NCBI GenBank assembly: GCA_024233595.1
Contig: JACKPK010000002.1
Span: forward strand, 124,001-188,000
Direction: 5' to 3'
Length of the DNA stretch: 64,000 nt
DNA from: Deltaproteobacteria bacterium
Lineage (GTDB): Bacteria; UBA10199; JADGCS01
The notes beneath the pieces are model-generated. The model searched no databases. It worked only from the letters and a program-made list of their open reading frames with translations, and was not told where the DNA came from. Below, one piece after another: positions 50,558 to 59,777 of the stretch (the first letter of the stretch is position 1; each line of letters begins with the position of its first letter). The translations under genes and the position numbers were made by a program.

Positions 50558-52138
50558 TCATACCCCTAAAATCTCACGCACGCAGCCCAGAGGAATAGCA
50601 CCGCAGTTCAAAAAGGCATTGTGAAATTCTTTAAGCGAATGACCTTTGCGTTGGTAATCATCGCGGATACGATCGACTTCTAACATGCCAATGAGATAGC
50701 TCATGGGAATGGTCGGGCTTTGTGTGTACCAGTTAACGTCGCCACGCGCAGCTCCTTTGGAAAGGCCTGCTTGATCAACTAAGAATTGCACCGCTTCGTC
50801 GTCGGTCATGCCAAAACACTGCATAGAGACATCCACCACAATGCGGGCAGCGCGCCAGAGTCGATCTTTGAGTTGGTACAAGCGCATGGCATCGTCATAA
50901 AAACCTGTGCGGTACATCATCTCTTCACAATAAAGTGTCCAGCCTTCGTAGTAACTGGACACATTGTAAATTTTACGCAGGGGCGATTTGAGTTTGCTTT
51001 GAATCGCAAATTGCAAATGATGACCAGGGTAGGCTTCGTGCAAAGTTGTGAGTGGAAAAGAAGCATAGCAATGTTCTTTGAGTCGCTCAAGATCACCATT
51101 TGCAGGCGTTACAAAAAACTGACCTTCACCGTTTCCTGCAAACATCGGCGGATGCATGTACGCAGCCAAAGGGAGTTGATCTTGTAAAAACTTGGGAGTG
51201 TTTATGATTTCTAGTGATTCTTTTTCGGGAAGCGACACAATGTCGTTTTCGCACAGGAAGTTTTTGATTTCGGCCATTTTCTGTTTGTAAGCATCAAGCA
51301 AATGTTCTTCCGATGGGTGATTGTTTTTAAGAAGCGTTGCCAATTCTTGCCAGCTTTTTAGGTCATCAATTTTTTCTGCCTGTTTGGAGAGTTCGTTGTT
51401 GAGCAAATCAATTTGCTCTAAGCCAATTTCTTTAAGGTCTTGTGCTGTGTGATTTAGTCCGTGCCAGGTCTTGATCAGGTATTCAAAAAGATCGGAACCA
51501 ATGGCGAAGTCTTCTTGTTTGTCTTCACGTTTTTCCAAATGAACACTAAAATCGTAGAGCGCGTGTTTTGTTTGATCAAAAAGTAATTTGGGTTCCACGC
51601 CTTGGCTTTGCAAATAAGGATTCACTGTTGTTTCGATGTATTGTACCAAAGCTGGGACTTCCTGTTCAGCAATGCGACTCCAGAGAAGAACAGGTTTTTC
51701 TAAAGTGTTTTTTGCCTGTTCTAAAAACGCAGGAATTTGTTCTAAGCGTTTTACAAGGGATTCTATTTTTTCTTTATTGTTAAGATGATGTGCGGTCATG
51801 GTGGCGTAAAGGCCGTTAGATAAAGCGCCCGTGTGAACAATGGGGTTAAGGCGTTGCTGACCAAAAACACTTAAGTCTTTTTTAAGAAGGTCTGTTTTTC
51901 TTTTTAACAAATCTAAATCAATTTTTTCGTTGTTATCGCTGGGATTAATAGCTTCTGCTTTTTGCGAAATTTCTTCTGCTTTTTCTAAATACCTAGCATT
52001 GGCGTCTTCGGAATAATCTGGGAGTTTGTTGTTAAAGCCAGCATAGCCATCTTCTGTGGCGCTAATCGGGTTAATTTGAAAATGCAGTTTTAGAAATTCA
52101 TCGCAAAGATTAGAAAAATCGTTTGTTTCTTTAGTCAT
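50558..52138 (-). CDS. DUF885 family protein, HEAYPGHH metallo-carboxypeptidase-like
   Basis: This encodes 526 residues of the DUF885 family: TLHEAYPGHHLQFAIQSKL with the HExxHH-like zinc signature, SSYYEGWTLYCEEMMYRTG, AARIVVDVSMQ and GMTDDEAVQFL. Such proteins are thought to be M32-type-like zinc carboxypeptidases; no signal peptide is visible here. It is the last gene of the pseB-pseC-globin-DUF885 unit, 12 bases from the globin gene. Its link to sugar biosynthesis is unexplained; it may simply share transcription. Confidence 0.9.
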   Translation of the reverse strand: MTKETNDFSNLCDEFLKLHFQINPISATEDGYAGFNNKLPDYSEDANARYLEKAEEISQKAEAINPSDNNEKIDLDLLKRKTDLLKKDLSVFGQQRLNPIVHTGALSNGLYATMTAHHLNNKEKIESLVKRLEQIPAFLEQAKNTLEKPVLLWSRIAEQEVPALVQYIETTVNPYLQSQGVEPKLLFDQTKHALYDFSVHLEKREDKQEDFAIGSDLFEYLIKTWHGLNHTAQDLKEIGLEQIDLLNNELSKQAEKIDDLKSWQELATLLKNNHPSEEHLLDAYKQKMAEIKNFLCENDIVSLPEKESLEIINTPKFLQDQLPLAAYMHPPMFAGNGEGQFFVTPANGDLERLKEHCYASFPLTTLHEAYPGHHLQFAIQSKLKSPLRKIYNVSSYYEGWTLYCEEMMYRTGFYDDAMRLYQLKDRLWRAARIVVDVSMQCFGMTDDEAVQFLVDQAGLSKGAARGDVNWYTQSPTIPMSYLIGMLEVDRIRDDYQRKGHSLKEFHNAFLNCGAIPLGCVREILGV

Positions 52139-52150
52139 AACAGGTCCTCT

Positions 52151-52510
52151 TTAGGTGATGATTTTATTACGAAACGAGTTTTCGAGTTTGAGCCAGTCGT
52201 CTATGGCTTGTTTTGGTAAATGAGACTCGTTCAGTGTTTCTTCCAATATTTTAAGCCGTCGGTCAAAGTGTCCGGGAAGTATTTTAAGATGAGTGTGTGC
52301 GCTAGCTGGCGGCTTGCCGGCATAGCTTTGCGAAATGCCAAAGGCCTTGGCTAAAAAATCAGTTTGAGTTTGAATGAGTTTTTCTTTGTTGGTGTTGGCG
52401 AACAAAAAACTCACCATGGTGTCGTTAAAAAGTTTTTGATAAAACGAGGACACGACTTTTTGGAGAGAGTCTTTGGTCGGAAATAATTTAGCCCATTCGG
52501 TTTGCCGCAT
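52151..52510 (-). CDS. Truncated-hemoglobin-like protein
   Basis: This encodes 119 residues with the 2/2 globin pattern: VVSSFYQKLFNDTMVSFLF, QTDFLAKAFGISQSYAGKP, SAHTHLKILPGHFDRRLKIL with probable proximal His in the GHF segment, and a C-terminal helix. It probably binds heme and O2 or NO. Its first 23 bases lie inside the end of pseC in another frame, and DUF885 follows after 12 bases. A globin in an operon for a nonulosonic-acid sugar is unusual. The family call is good but based on pattern only. Confidence 0.75.
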   Translation of the reverse strand: MRQTEWAKLFPTKDSLQKVVSSFYQKLFNDTMVSFLFANTNKEKLIQTQTDFLAKAFGISQSYAGKPPASAHTHLKILPGHFDRRLKILEETLNESHLPKQAIDDWLKLENSFRNKIIT

Positions 52511-53678
52511 AGCTATTCATGAGTTTGGTGATGGTTTGTGCAATGAATCGAACCTGCTTTTGGCTTAAGCTCACATAAACAGGTAAGCTCAAAGCTGTTG
52601 CAAAGTACTCTTCGGCGTTAGGGTAATCACCAAAATCATAGGCGTCAATCGATTGGTAGTAAGGTTGTCGGTAGATGGGAATGTAGTGCAGTTGCACATG
52701 AATGCCGCGTTCAATGAGGTCGCGCATGAGCTGGTTGCGCACATTTTTTTGCACGCGAATCGGAAAAAGGTGGTGGGCAGAGCGGTGTGCTTTGTCGTTG
52801 CCTTCTAAAGTGACCACAAATTCAGGAAGATGTTCCAAATAAGTTGCCACCAACTCAGCGCGTTTTTTTATAAAGTGATCAAGTTTGTTGATTTGGTTTA
52901 AACCCAGTGCTGCTTGAATATCTGTGATGCGGTAATTGTAACCCAGATTGTGCATTTCGTGATACCAAGGCTCGTTGGCAAATTCTTTGTTTAAAAATTC
53001 TTTTTTGTTTTTGGTGATGCCATGTTGTCTGAATTGAATGAGTTGATTGGCAAGTGCGGTGTCATTGGTTGTGATCGCGCCACCTTCACCGGTGGTGATA
53101 GATTTAACGGGATGAAAACTAAAGCAGGTCATGTCGGCGTAAGAACAATCACCAGTTTTGTGCCATTTGCCTTTTTCGTCTTTCCACTCCGATCCCAAGC
53201 TGTGGCAGGCATCTTGAATCACAGTGATGTTTTTCTTTTTGGCCAATTCGTAAATTGCCGCATCACTTGGCCGGCCGGCAAAGTCGACAGGAACAATGAC
53301 TTTGGTTTTTTTTCGTAGATGCTCTTTGATGGTTTTAGCGGTGATTTGAGCGGTTCTAAAATCAACGTCTGCAAAACGAGCTTTGGCTCCTAAAAAAAGC
53401 CCGCAGTTGCTGCTGGCCACAAAACTAATGGGGCTTGTGAGTAATTCTTGTTTAGGTCCTAAGCCTGCAATAGCGCAAGCAGCGTGCAACGCAGCGGTTC
53501 CCGAAGAAAACGCAATAGCGTGCCTTGCACCACAGTAGTTGGCTAAAGCTTTTTCAAACTGGTTTACAACAGGGCCTTGTGTCAGGTGCGAGGATCGCAA
53601 CACCTTCACAACGGCATTCACATCGTCATCATCGATCTGTTGCTTGCCATATGGAATCGGTGTTTCGATTTGTTTCAT
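52488..53678 (-). CDS. pseC: DegT/PseC-type sugar aminotransferase
   Basis: This encodes 396 residues. The PLP lysine is in CFSFHPVKSITTGEGGAI, and IPYGKQQIDDDDVNAVVKVLRS at the start, SGTAALHAACAIAG, ITVIQDACHSLGSEW and NYRITDIQAALGL match UDP-4-amino-4,6-dideoxy-N-acetyl-altrosamine transaminases. The next step after PseB gives the amino sugar used to glycosylate flagellin. It overlaps the 3' end of pseB by 50 bases in another frame and the globin start by 23 bases. Confidence 0.9.
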   Translation of the reverse strand: MKQIETPIPYGKQQIDDDDVNAVVKVLRSSHLTQGPVVNQFEKALANYCGARHAIAFSSGTAALHAACAIAGLGPKQELLTSPISFVASSNCGLFLGAKARFADVDFRTAQITAKTIKEHLRKKTKVIVPVDFAGRPSDAAIYELAKKKNITVIQDACHSLGSEWKDEKGKWHKTGDCSYADMTCFSFHPVKSITTGEGGAITTNDTALANQLIQFRQHGITKNKKEFLNKEFANEPWYHEMHNLGYNYRITDIQAALGLNQINKLDHFIKKRAELVATYLEHLPEFVVTLEGNDKAHRSAHHLFPIRVQKNVRNQLMRDLIERGIHVQLHYIPIYRQPYYQSIDAYDFGDYPNAEEYFATALSLPVYVSLSQKQVRFIAQTITKLMNSYAANRMG

Positions 53679-54675
53679 AAGCTGTTTGTTGGTTTGCGTA
53701 CATGTCTCTTAGGTCTCTAACACTCAGCCACCAGTCGTTGTTATCGCTGCTGTAACTGAAGCCATCGGGACACTCTTTGCCAGTATCGGTTTTATCTTTG
53801 ATTTTGAGTTGGCGCGACCATTCGTGAAACTGCGGGCAGATCACAAAAAATTTGCTGAACTCAAGTGTGTTGCGCGCTTCTTCTTCTGGCACCATGACTT
53901 CGTGTAATTTTTCACCAGGTCGAATGCCAGTGATGATTTGTTCGCATTCCGGTGCAATGGCTGTGGCCAAATCAATCACGCGCATGCTTGGGATTTTTGG
54001 AATGAAGATCTCGCCACCACCCATGATTGATAAACAATGAGTCACAAAACGAGCGGCTTGTTCGAGTGTGATCCAGAAGCGTGTCATGCGGTCATCAGTG
54101 ATGGTCATTTTGCCAGTCTCTTTTAGTTTGTAAAAAAGTGGCAAAACAGAACCGCGTGAGCCAGCTACGTTACCGTAGCGAACAACAGCCAATTTGGTTT
54201 TGCTGATGTGGCCAAAGTTGTTGCCGGAGACAAAAATTTTATCGGAACAAAGTTTTGTGGCGCCATAAAGATTAACAGGGTTCGCTGCTTTATCTGTAGA
54301 AAGCGCGATCACATGACTGACACCGGAATCACAAGCTGCTGTCACAACGTTGTAACCGCCGATGATATTTGTGCGCACCGCTTCAAATGGGTTGTACTCT
54401 AAGGCAGGAACTTGTTTAAGTGCTGCCGCGTGAATCACAATATCGACACCTTGCATGGCTCGGTAGAGACGCTCTTTGTCGCGCACATCGCCAAGAAAAA
54501 AACGTAGGCGAGGATCGTTGTTGAATTTAATGCGCATGTCGTATTGCTTGAGTTCATCGCGCGAGAAAATGATGATTTTTTTGGGCTCGTGTTCCCTGAG
54601 CAAAATCTCGGTAAAACAATTTCCAAAGGATCCCGTGCCGCCCGTGAGTAGAATGGTTTTATTTTTAAAATTCAT
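53629..54675 (-). CDS. pseB: UDP-N-acetylglucosamine 4,6-dehydratase (inverting)
   Basis: This encodes 348 residues, SDR-type. The NADP site is ILLTGGTGSFGNCF, and FSRDELKQYDMR, FFLGDVRDKERLYRAM, VIHAAALKQVPALEYNP, and the STDKAANPVNLYGATK block with catalytic residues all agree with PseB. It makes the first intermediate of pseudaminic acid. pseC follows with an overlap. A near-perfect sigma-54 box lies 14 bases upstream of the ATG, linking the pathway to flagellar control; no pseH, pseG or pseI is in the window. Confidence 0.93.
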   Translation of the reverse strand: MNFKNKTILLTGGTGSFGNCFTEILLREHEPKKIIIFSRDELKQYDMRIKFNNDPRLRFFLGDVRDKERLYRAMQGVDIVIHAAALKQVPALEYNPFEAVRTNIIGGYNVVTAACDSGVSHVIALSTDKAANPVNLYGATKLCSDKIFVSGNNFGHISKTKLAVVRYGNVAGSRGSVLPLFYKLKETGKMTITDDRMTRFWITLEQAARFVTHCLSIMGGGEIFIPKIPSMRVIDLATAIAPECEQIITGIRPGEKLHEVMVPEEEARNTLEFSKFFVICPQFHEWSRQLKIKDKTDTGKECPDGFSYSSDNNDWWLSVRDLRDMYANQQTAYETNRNTDSIWQATDR

Positions 54676-54688
54676 GTGAATCTTGTTT

Positions 54689-54703
54689 GCAATTTAGGTG
54701 CCA
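54689..54703 (-). promoter_or_regulatory. Sigma-54-type promoter of pseB
   Basis: On the minus strand TGGCACCTAAATTGC matches TGGCAC-N5-TTGC exactly. The expected start of transcription is about 54677, only two bases before the ATG at 54675, so the mRNA would be nearly leaderless; no ribosome site is visible. Confidence 0.75.
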
Positions 54704-54866
54704 GTTTAAGAATGTTAGAAGAAACAGTGTAAGTCGCTGAAATTTAAAGAAGCATAGGCCTTGATTTTAGGAATAGCAGACGGTGTTTCGGGTCAAAAGG
54801 TGTCAAGGCCTTGACGAAACAGCTAGATTTGACGCGACTAGGGAAAAACGAACCAGTGGCTCAAAA

Positions 54867-55622
54867 TCACTCGACAAAATTCAGGGACAGCAAAAAACCG
54901 TAATCATCGAACCATTTTTCGGCTTTTTTGTATTCGGGAACGTGTCGTTCCACAAGTTGCCAAAAGGCTTTGGAGTGATTCATGTGTTTGGTGTGACAGA
55001 GCTCGTGCATGATGATGTAGTCGCTGGCAAAACGTGGAGCCAGGACAAGGCGCCAATTGAGGTTGATGGTTTTTTTGGAAGAGCAAGATCCCCAAAGTGT
55101 TTTTTGATTTTTAATGACCACGTTGCTGATGTCAAAGCGACTTTTGTTGAGCATGTTAACCCGCAAAGGCAGGTAAGATTTGGCTTTGCGTTTAAACCAA
55201 TTTGTTAAGGCTTGTTCCAGTTCTTCGCCGGAGTAGGTTGGTTTGTGAAAACCCAAAATGATTTTTTGTTTTGTTTCGTAAACAAAATCTTTGGCTGCGT
55301 TTTTTCTGATTTCTAAAATTTTTTCTTTTCCAAAAACCAAAATGCTGTCGTCGCGGGTTTTGAGATCTTTCTTTTTTTCTTGCTGCTTGTGATAACCTTT
55401 TAGGCTTTTTAAAACCCAGTCTTTGCGTTGCTCGATCATGTGTTGCGCAGCAAGCAAAGAAATCTTTTTGGGGCCTTCAATGATCAGACCTTCTTCTGGT
55501 GAAATGAGCAAACGACTGTGTCGCAGACGAGTGTTTTTTTTGATACGAAAGGGGATGTCGCTTTCTTCTATGCGAAGCGAACCTTCGTTGACGTTAAAGA
55601 GCTCGTCTTGCCAATGTGTCAT
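54867..55622 (-). CDS. YgjP-type (DUF45) metallopeptidase-like protein
   Basis: This encodes 251 residues of the YgjP/SprT-like family. The zinc motif is in YIIMHELCHTKHMNHSKAFW, with the typical leading stretch QKTLWGSCSSKKTINLNWRL and a final HVPEYKKAEKWF. HExxH is followed by a conserved His in NHSKAFW, as in the family. Its substrate is not known. Beyond the stop, the palindrome GTCAAGGCCTTGAC (54802-54815) within GTTTCG/CGAAAC arms lies between it and the pseB promoter and could act as a terminator or binding site. Confidence 0.88.
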   Translation of the reverse strand: MTHWQDELFNVNEGSLRIEESDIPFRIKKNTRLRHSRLLISPEEGLIIEGPKKISLLAAQHMIEQRKDWVLKSLKGYHKQQEKKKDLKTRDDSILVFGKEKILEIRKNAAKDFVYETKQKIILGFHKPTYSGEELEQALTNWFKRKAKSYLPLRVNMLNKSRFDISNVVIKNQKTLWGSCSSKKTINLNWRLVLAPRFASDYIIMHELCHTKHMNHSKAFWQLVERHVPEYKKAEKWFDDYGFLLSLNFVE

Positions 55623-55653
55623 GGGGGATTTATCTGAGTTTTTTAGGAAAGAA

Positions 55654-55818
55654 TCAATAGCCGCGACGCAATTGACGAACGTAGGCTTTGATTTTTTGCT
55701 CGTCGGCAGACAAGCCGTTGGTTTTCATGAGTTCACGGATTTCGATTGCGGACATTTTTACGCCATTCTTTTTAAGCATATCTTGGATTGCTTTTACGTT
55801 TTTATCGTATTTTTTCAC
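55654..55818 (-). CDS. Small basic protein, 54 residues
   Basis: A GTG at 55818 follows AGGGA at 8 bases. The product KKYDKNVKAIQDMLKKNGVK...SADEQKIKAYVRQLRRGY is basic and helical, with an arrangement (AIQDMLKKNGVKMSAIEIRE) like a small HTH or three-helix bundle. I recognise no family. It lies between the tRNA-Ala gene and the YgjP-like gene on the same strand, so it may be transcribed with the tRNA. Support is from composition and ribosome site only. Confidence 0.55.
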   Translation of the reverse strand: MKKYDKNVKAIQDMLKKNGVKMSAIEIRELMKTNGLSADEQKIKAYVRQLRRGY

Positions 55819-55898
55819 GTTTTATTCCCTTGGAAAAGAGTGCGTTTACCCGCAATATTCACCAATTGCAGCTCCTGTAAAAACAGGAGGAAATCCTG

Positions 55899-55971
55899 TG
55901 GAGATGATCGGGATCGAACCGACTACCTCTTCAATGCCATTGAAGCGCTCTACCAATTGAGCTACATCCCC
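55899..55971 (-). tRNA. tRNA-Ala (anticodon GGC)
   Basis: The 73-base cloverleaf on the minus strand begins GGGGATGTAGCTCAATTGG. Acceptor GGGGATG pairs with CATCTCC with one wobble, the anticodon stem CTTCA/TGAAG encloses ATGGCAT (anticodon GGC), and the T arm is GTCGG-TTCGATC-CCGAT. CCA is not encoded. A CTCCTGT/ACAGGAG hairpin lies just downstream (55872-55889), without a T-run. Confidence 0.95.
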
Positions 55972-56151
55972 GAATATTTATGGAGAGGCTTGTTAGAAAC
56001 GCCACAATCCGCGCATAACGCTAAATCTGCGGTCAGGCAGACTCAGGCAAAATGCCCCCCCTTAAAGCGTCGCCCTCACTATCAAATTACACCTGTGAAA
56101 GTCAATATAGAGGAGGGGTTTAAGTCGCTTGGTGGAGCTTAAAATTGTTGC

Positions 56152-56499
56152 TTAGTTTTCGTCTTGATCCAGCTTAATGCCACGGCCAGCGCGGGTCGTG
56201 TAGCTTGGGTGCAGATCGCGGCAGGCGCGGCGTCTGATTTCCCAAGAGTCAGAGCAAGGTTTGCAGAGGTCCGAAAACCCGCGCCAACAGCAAGGAATTC
56301 CAGCGTTTCCAGCGTAGTGCCAGCCGGTGTACTGAGCTTTGATTTGATCGCGGTAAGGACTGGTTTGTCCTTTTGTGAGGTAGACCTGGCAATCGACTTC
56401 TTTGGCGGGGCAAAGACGATCGCACGCAAGAAAATTGGCTGAAAAGATGATTAAAACCATCAAAAAAATCGATTTAGGTTGGAAAAGTGTCGTTTTCAT
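56152..56499 (-). CDS. Small Cys-rich exported protein or lipoprotein
   Basis: This encodes 115 residues. The N terminus is a signal sequence (SIFLMVLIIFSANFLAC) with a possible lipobox Cys, and the mature part carries about eight Cys (CDRLC, DCQVY, IPCCW, LCKPC, RACRD), which suggests a disulfide-stabilised envelope or secreted protein. No family is recognised. A second open frame covering nearly the same bases lacks a signal and is a shadow. The upstream gene-poor stretch holds no clear promoter. It lies between the tRNA gene and the decaying comM gene. Confidence 0.55.
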   Translation of the reverse strand: MKTTLFQPKSIFLMVLIIFSANFLACDRLCPAKEVDCQVYLTKGQTSPYRDQIKAQYTGWHYAGNAGIPCCWRGFSDLCKPCSDSWEIRRRACRDLHPSYTTRAGRGIKLDQDEN

Positions 56500-56762
56500 C
56501 GGTTTTTTTCTGTTTCTGATTTGGATTTGTTTGCAACACTGGTTTGGGCGTTTGATCGACGATGTCTTTGATTTCTCTCATTATAGACTGATTTTCTAAA
56601 AACTGGCCAGCGAAGAATCCCAATGAGTCTCACGAGCAGTCTCACTGTCTCACAAATGAGACTGCTTGAGACTTATAAGCTGCTAAAATTATTATCTTTT
56701 ATTTTTAAATACCTTGGCATCCTTTTTGATTTCTTCAGGGCAGAAATTCGAAAGGAGAGACG

Positions 56763-58295
56763 ATGTTTTCAAAAGTGATGAGTGCGGGATTGATGGGCAT
56801 TGATGCTTATTTGGTGAGTGTCGAGGTGGACATTCGCCGTGCGCACCTGCCCAGTTGGAGCACGGTGGGCTTGGCGGACTCAGCGGTGCGCGAGAGCAAG
56901 GAGCGGGTTAAGGCGGGGATTCGTAATTCGGGATACGATTTTATGTTTCGTTCCATCACCATCAACTTGGCGCCGGCCAATACAAAAAAAGACGGGACGG
57001 CTTTTGATTTGCCGATTGCTTTGGCTCTGATGCAGGCATCCGGGTACTTGCCGTGTAACTTTATTGATGAGTGTGTTTTTGTTGGCGAAATGAGTTTGAC
57101 TGGTGAGTTGCGTCCCGTGAGTGGTGCGCTTTCGATCGCCATGCTTGCCGAAGAGCAAGGCTACAGGCGTTTGATCATTCCAAAAAAGAATGCCGAAGAG
57201 GCTGCGGTTGTGAAGGGCATTGATGTTTATCCTTGTGACACGCTGGCCGAAGTTGTGGAGCTTTTAAAAGGACAGCGTGCGGTGGCGCCGCAAGAGCATC
57301 GCGCTTTTGAAGGCAAGGTGAAACAAAAGGTGGAAGTCGACTTTCACGATGTGCGCGGTCAGTATCAGGCCAAACGTGCGCTCGAGATTGCGGCCGCCGG
57401 TGGTCATAATGTTTTGTTATCGGGACCGCCTGGGAGTGGCAAGACCATGTTGGCATCGCGTGTGCCTTCTATTTTGCCGCCGCTTAGTTTTAATGAGTCT
57501 TTAGAAACGTCCAAGGTTTATAGCGTGAGTGGTTTGCTTGATAAAGAGCATGGACTGCTCAAGTCGCGGCCGTTTCGACAACCGCATCATTCTATTTCGA
57601 CCGCTGGTTTGATTGGCGGTGGTTCGTATCCCAAACCGGGGGAGGTGAGTTTTGCGCACAATGGTGTTTTGTTTTTAGATGAGTTTTTCGGAGTTCCTGC
57701 GGCAATGTTGGAGTTGTTGCGTCGTAGCCATTAGAAGATCAAAACACAATAGCGCGCGGCCACAACGCTCACTTATCCTGCGCGCTTCATGTTGATTGCT
57801 AGCTGTAATCCTGCCCGTGTGGGTATTTGGGGCACGAAAAATCAACTGCCAGTGTCGCTGCTGCAGGTGGCGCGCGTTACCGGAGCATGCTTTCGGGTCC
57901 GCTTTTGGACCGCATTGATATTCAGCTTGATGCCTGCTGTGAGTTACGAAGAATTACGCGGCGCTGGTGAACGCGGTGAAAGTTCACAGCGTATTTCTGA
58001 GCGCGTGGCACGAGTGCGTCAGATTCAAGCGCGTCGTTACAAGGATCAAAATATTTATCTGAATTCGCAACGTCACCAAAGAACATCGAAACTTATTGTG
58101 AGTTGGATCAGGCGAGTGAGAAAAATTTTAAAAACAGCTGTGGATCGTTCACCTTTCGGGCACGCGCCTATCGCTGCACTAAATTATCTTGCACCTGGCG
58201 GACATGAACGACTCAGAAAAATTAATGTAATCGTTCTGGAAGCCATTCAGTATCGCGGCGTTGATGGTGGTGATGGGGATGGAGGGGGAATTTAA
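56763..58295 (+). pseudogene. comM: comM (Mg-chelatase-like AAA protein), broken by several frameshifts
   Basis: The first 300 or so codons are intact: LMGIDAYLVSVEVDIRR, the start of the LonC-like domain, and the AAA part with GPPGSGKTMLASR and LLSGPPG. After VLFLDEF (about 57690) the frame changes repeatedly. RQPLEDQN appears in one frame, TTLTYPARFMLIASCNP in another, RYRSMLSGPLLDRIDIQLDA in a third, then VSYEELRGAGERGESS, and EAIQYR near the end. So the whole length of the gene is still present, but at least four frameshifts and two stops interrupt it. ComM is a helicase that aids branch migration in natural transformation. GGAGAG precedes the ATG. Confidence 0.88.
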
Positions 58296-58740
58296 TGAAG
58301 AATGAATAGTGAACAATTAAGAATTAATATGAGTGAAGTAATTATTAATTTTTAACTTTAATTCTTCATTATTCATTAAACGAAATTTTAATAAAGAAAA
58401 AATATGAAAAACAAAATTCAATCTTAGAAAAATCTGAATCTTTCCTGAAAATAATGAAGCTTTGGAAGGTGATTGATCGTGATTCTGTGGCAAAACGCTA
58501 AATAAACAGTTTTGCGGTCAGCAACGTCATGGGAGCTAATGTTAATGAGGCACAAGGCGCACAAAGCCGAAAGATTTCATTATGAAAATGTCAATTGCAC
58601 ATAAAGAGGCGAGAGTCATTGTATTGATTAAGCCATGAAATCTGATGTAATTGATGATCCTAAATACGAACTGATTATGAAACTGGAAGAAATATAAAAT
58701 GTTAACGCAATTTTGAATACGGCGAAGAAAACATGATAAA
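58296..58740. other. Gene-free stretch with AT-rich repeat and decayed sequence
   Basis: 58300-58385 is a copy of the AATGAATAGTGAA / TTCATTATTCATTAAA repeat. The rest, to 58740, has many stops in all frames and short word-like scraps (for example SDVIDDPKYELIMKLEE) but no supportable gene. It probably consists of gene remnants. Confidence 0.5.
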
Positions 58741-58941
58741 AGAATTTAATGTAAAAAATAACAGTGAATAATTAAGAATGAATAGTGAATGAAATAATTG
58801 TTAATTAAAAAATTTAAACATTCATTATTAATTTTAACTTTTAATTCTTCATTATTCATTAAATAAAGTATTGCCATTAGCTTTTGAAGCGCTTCGTCGG
58901 TTGGAAGAAATGCCTGAGGAAGAGAAAAGTGAAGATTGCTT
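58741..58941. repeat. About 200-bp direct repeat, copy 1
   Basis: This runs from GAATTTAATG through the AT-rich hairpin repeat to AAATGCCTGAGGAAGAGAAA. It is nearly the same as 60628-60826, apart from a few substitutions and small indels. The two copies flank the Sel1 remnant and the methyltransferase gene. Confidence 0.8.
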
Positions 58942-58952
58942 CAGAGGTAGAA

Positions 58953-59735
58953 ATGATAAAGAAAATATATTTAATTATTTGTGTTTTATGCACTGTTTTT
59001 GATTCCAGTGAAATCATTTGCTTGGTTTGTTCTTATTAGTATCAGGGTTATACAGCTGGAATGACTGTAGGTTCGGCCACGAGCCAATTCTACAAAAATT
59101 TTGATAAACTTGATCATGTTAATCAGAATGATTTCGTATTAGCAAGAAAAAATATCTTAAAAGAAATTTTTTTAAGAAGGCAGCGTTTTACTATCATAAA
59201 GCTGCAAAGCAAAATATAGCTCAGGCTTATCATCGACTTGGCGAATTGCATTTGTTGGTTTTATAAAGTAAATGAAGATACTAAAAATTAAGGCCTGATT
59301 TAAAGGCTCCAAAAAATATTTTAAAAATGGCAGCAGAATTAGGATTGCTTCGATATTCAAAAATCATTATGGATGGGTTTGTTATAAAGGTTTTGGTGAA
59401 ATGAGATTAATATAAACGAAGCTTTTAGTGGTTAGAAAAATCTTTTTCTAACGGTTACGCTCAAGCGTTGCCTAATATTGGTTTTATATATGGTGGGTAC
59501 GCGATTTCCAGCAATCCGGAAATGATGGTGAAGTATTTTTGAAAAGTGCAGAGTAGGGTATGTTGAAGGAGTATATGGCTGGGATTGATTTATGGATCTT
59601 GGGTTTAAGGGTTCCAAAAATGAAGATTGGCAATGCAAGTATTTTCAAAAAGCTAAAGACAAAGGACATAAGAAAGCAAAAAGGCGTTACGATATTTGGA
59701 AAAGGAAGTCGTTGAGGAAGATGAAGGGGTTACCA
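58953..59735 (+). pseudogene. Sel1-repeat secreted protein, heavily frameshifted
   Basis: It opens with a signal-like start (MIKKIYLIICVLCT) that continues in another frame as LFLIPVKSFAW. Scattered frames then give YQGYTAGMTVG, KKAAFYYHKAAKQNIAQAYH-type Sel1 units with RLGELHL, and later WLEKSFSNGYAQALPNIGF, ending KAKDKGHKKAKRRY. The A..YYxKAA...A.A...LG and W.EKS..NG...A...IG patterns are typical of Sel1/TPR-like repeats. Many frameshifts and internal stops show that the gene is dead. The sequence is very AT-rich, unlike most of the window. Confidence 0.7.
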
Positions 59736-59777
59736 TGAAAGCTTTATAATTCAAACCCGACGATTTCAACCCAGCCG

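Noticed and set aside
54783..55208. A 141-residue plus-strand open frame
   Set aside because: It is a shadow opposite the YgjP-like gene, whose HELCH motif and family pattern are clear.
56139..56429. A 96-residue minus-strand open frame overlapping the Cys-rich gene
   Set aside because: It has no signal peptide and no ribosome site, while the other frame has a clean signal sequence and many Cys.
57789..58295. Separate 168-residue gene
   Set aside because: It is a frame-mixed remainder of comM; its parts match ComM only piecewise.
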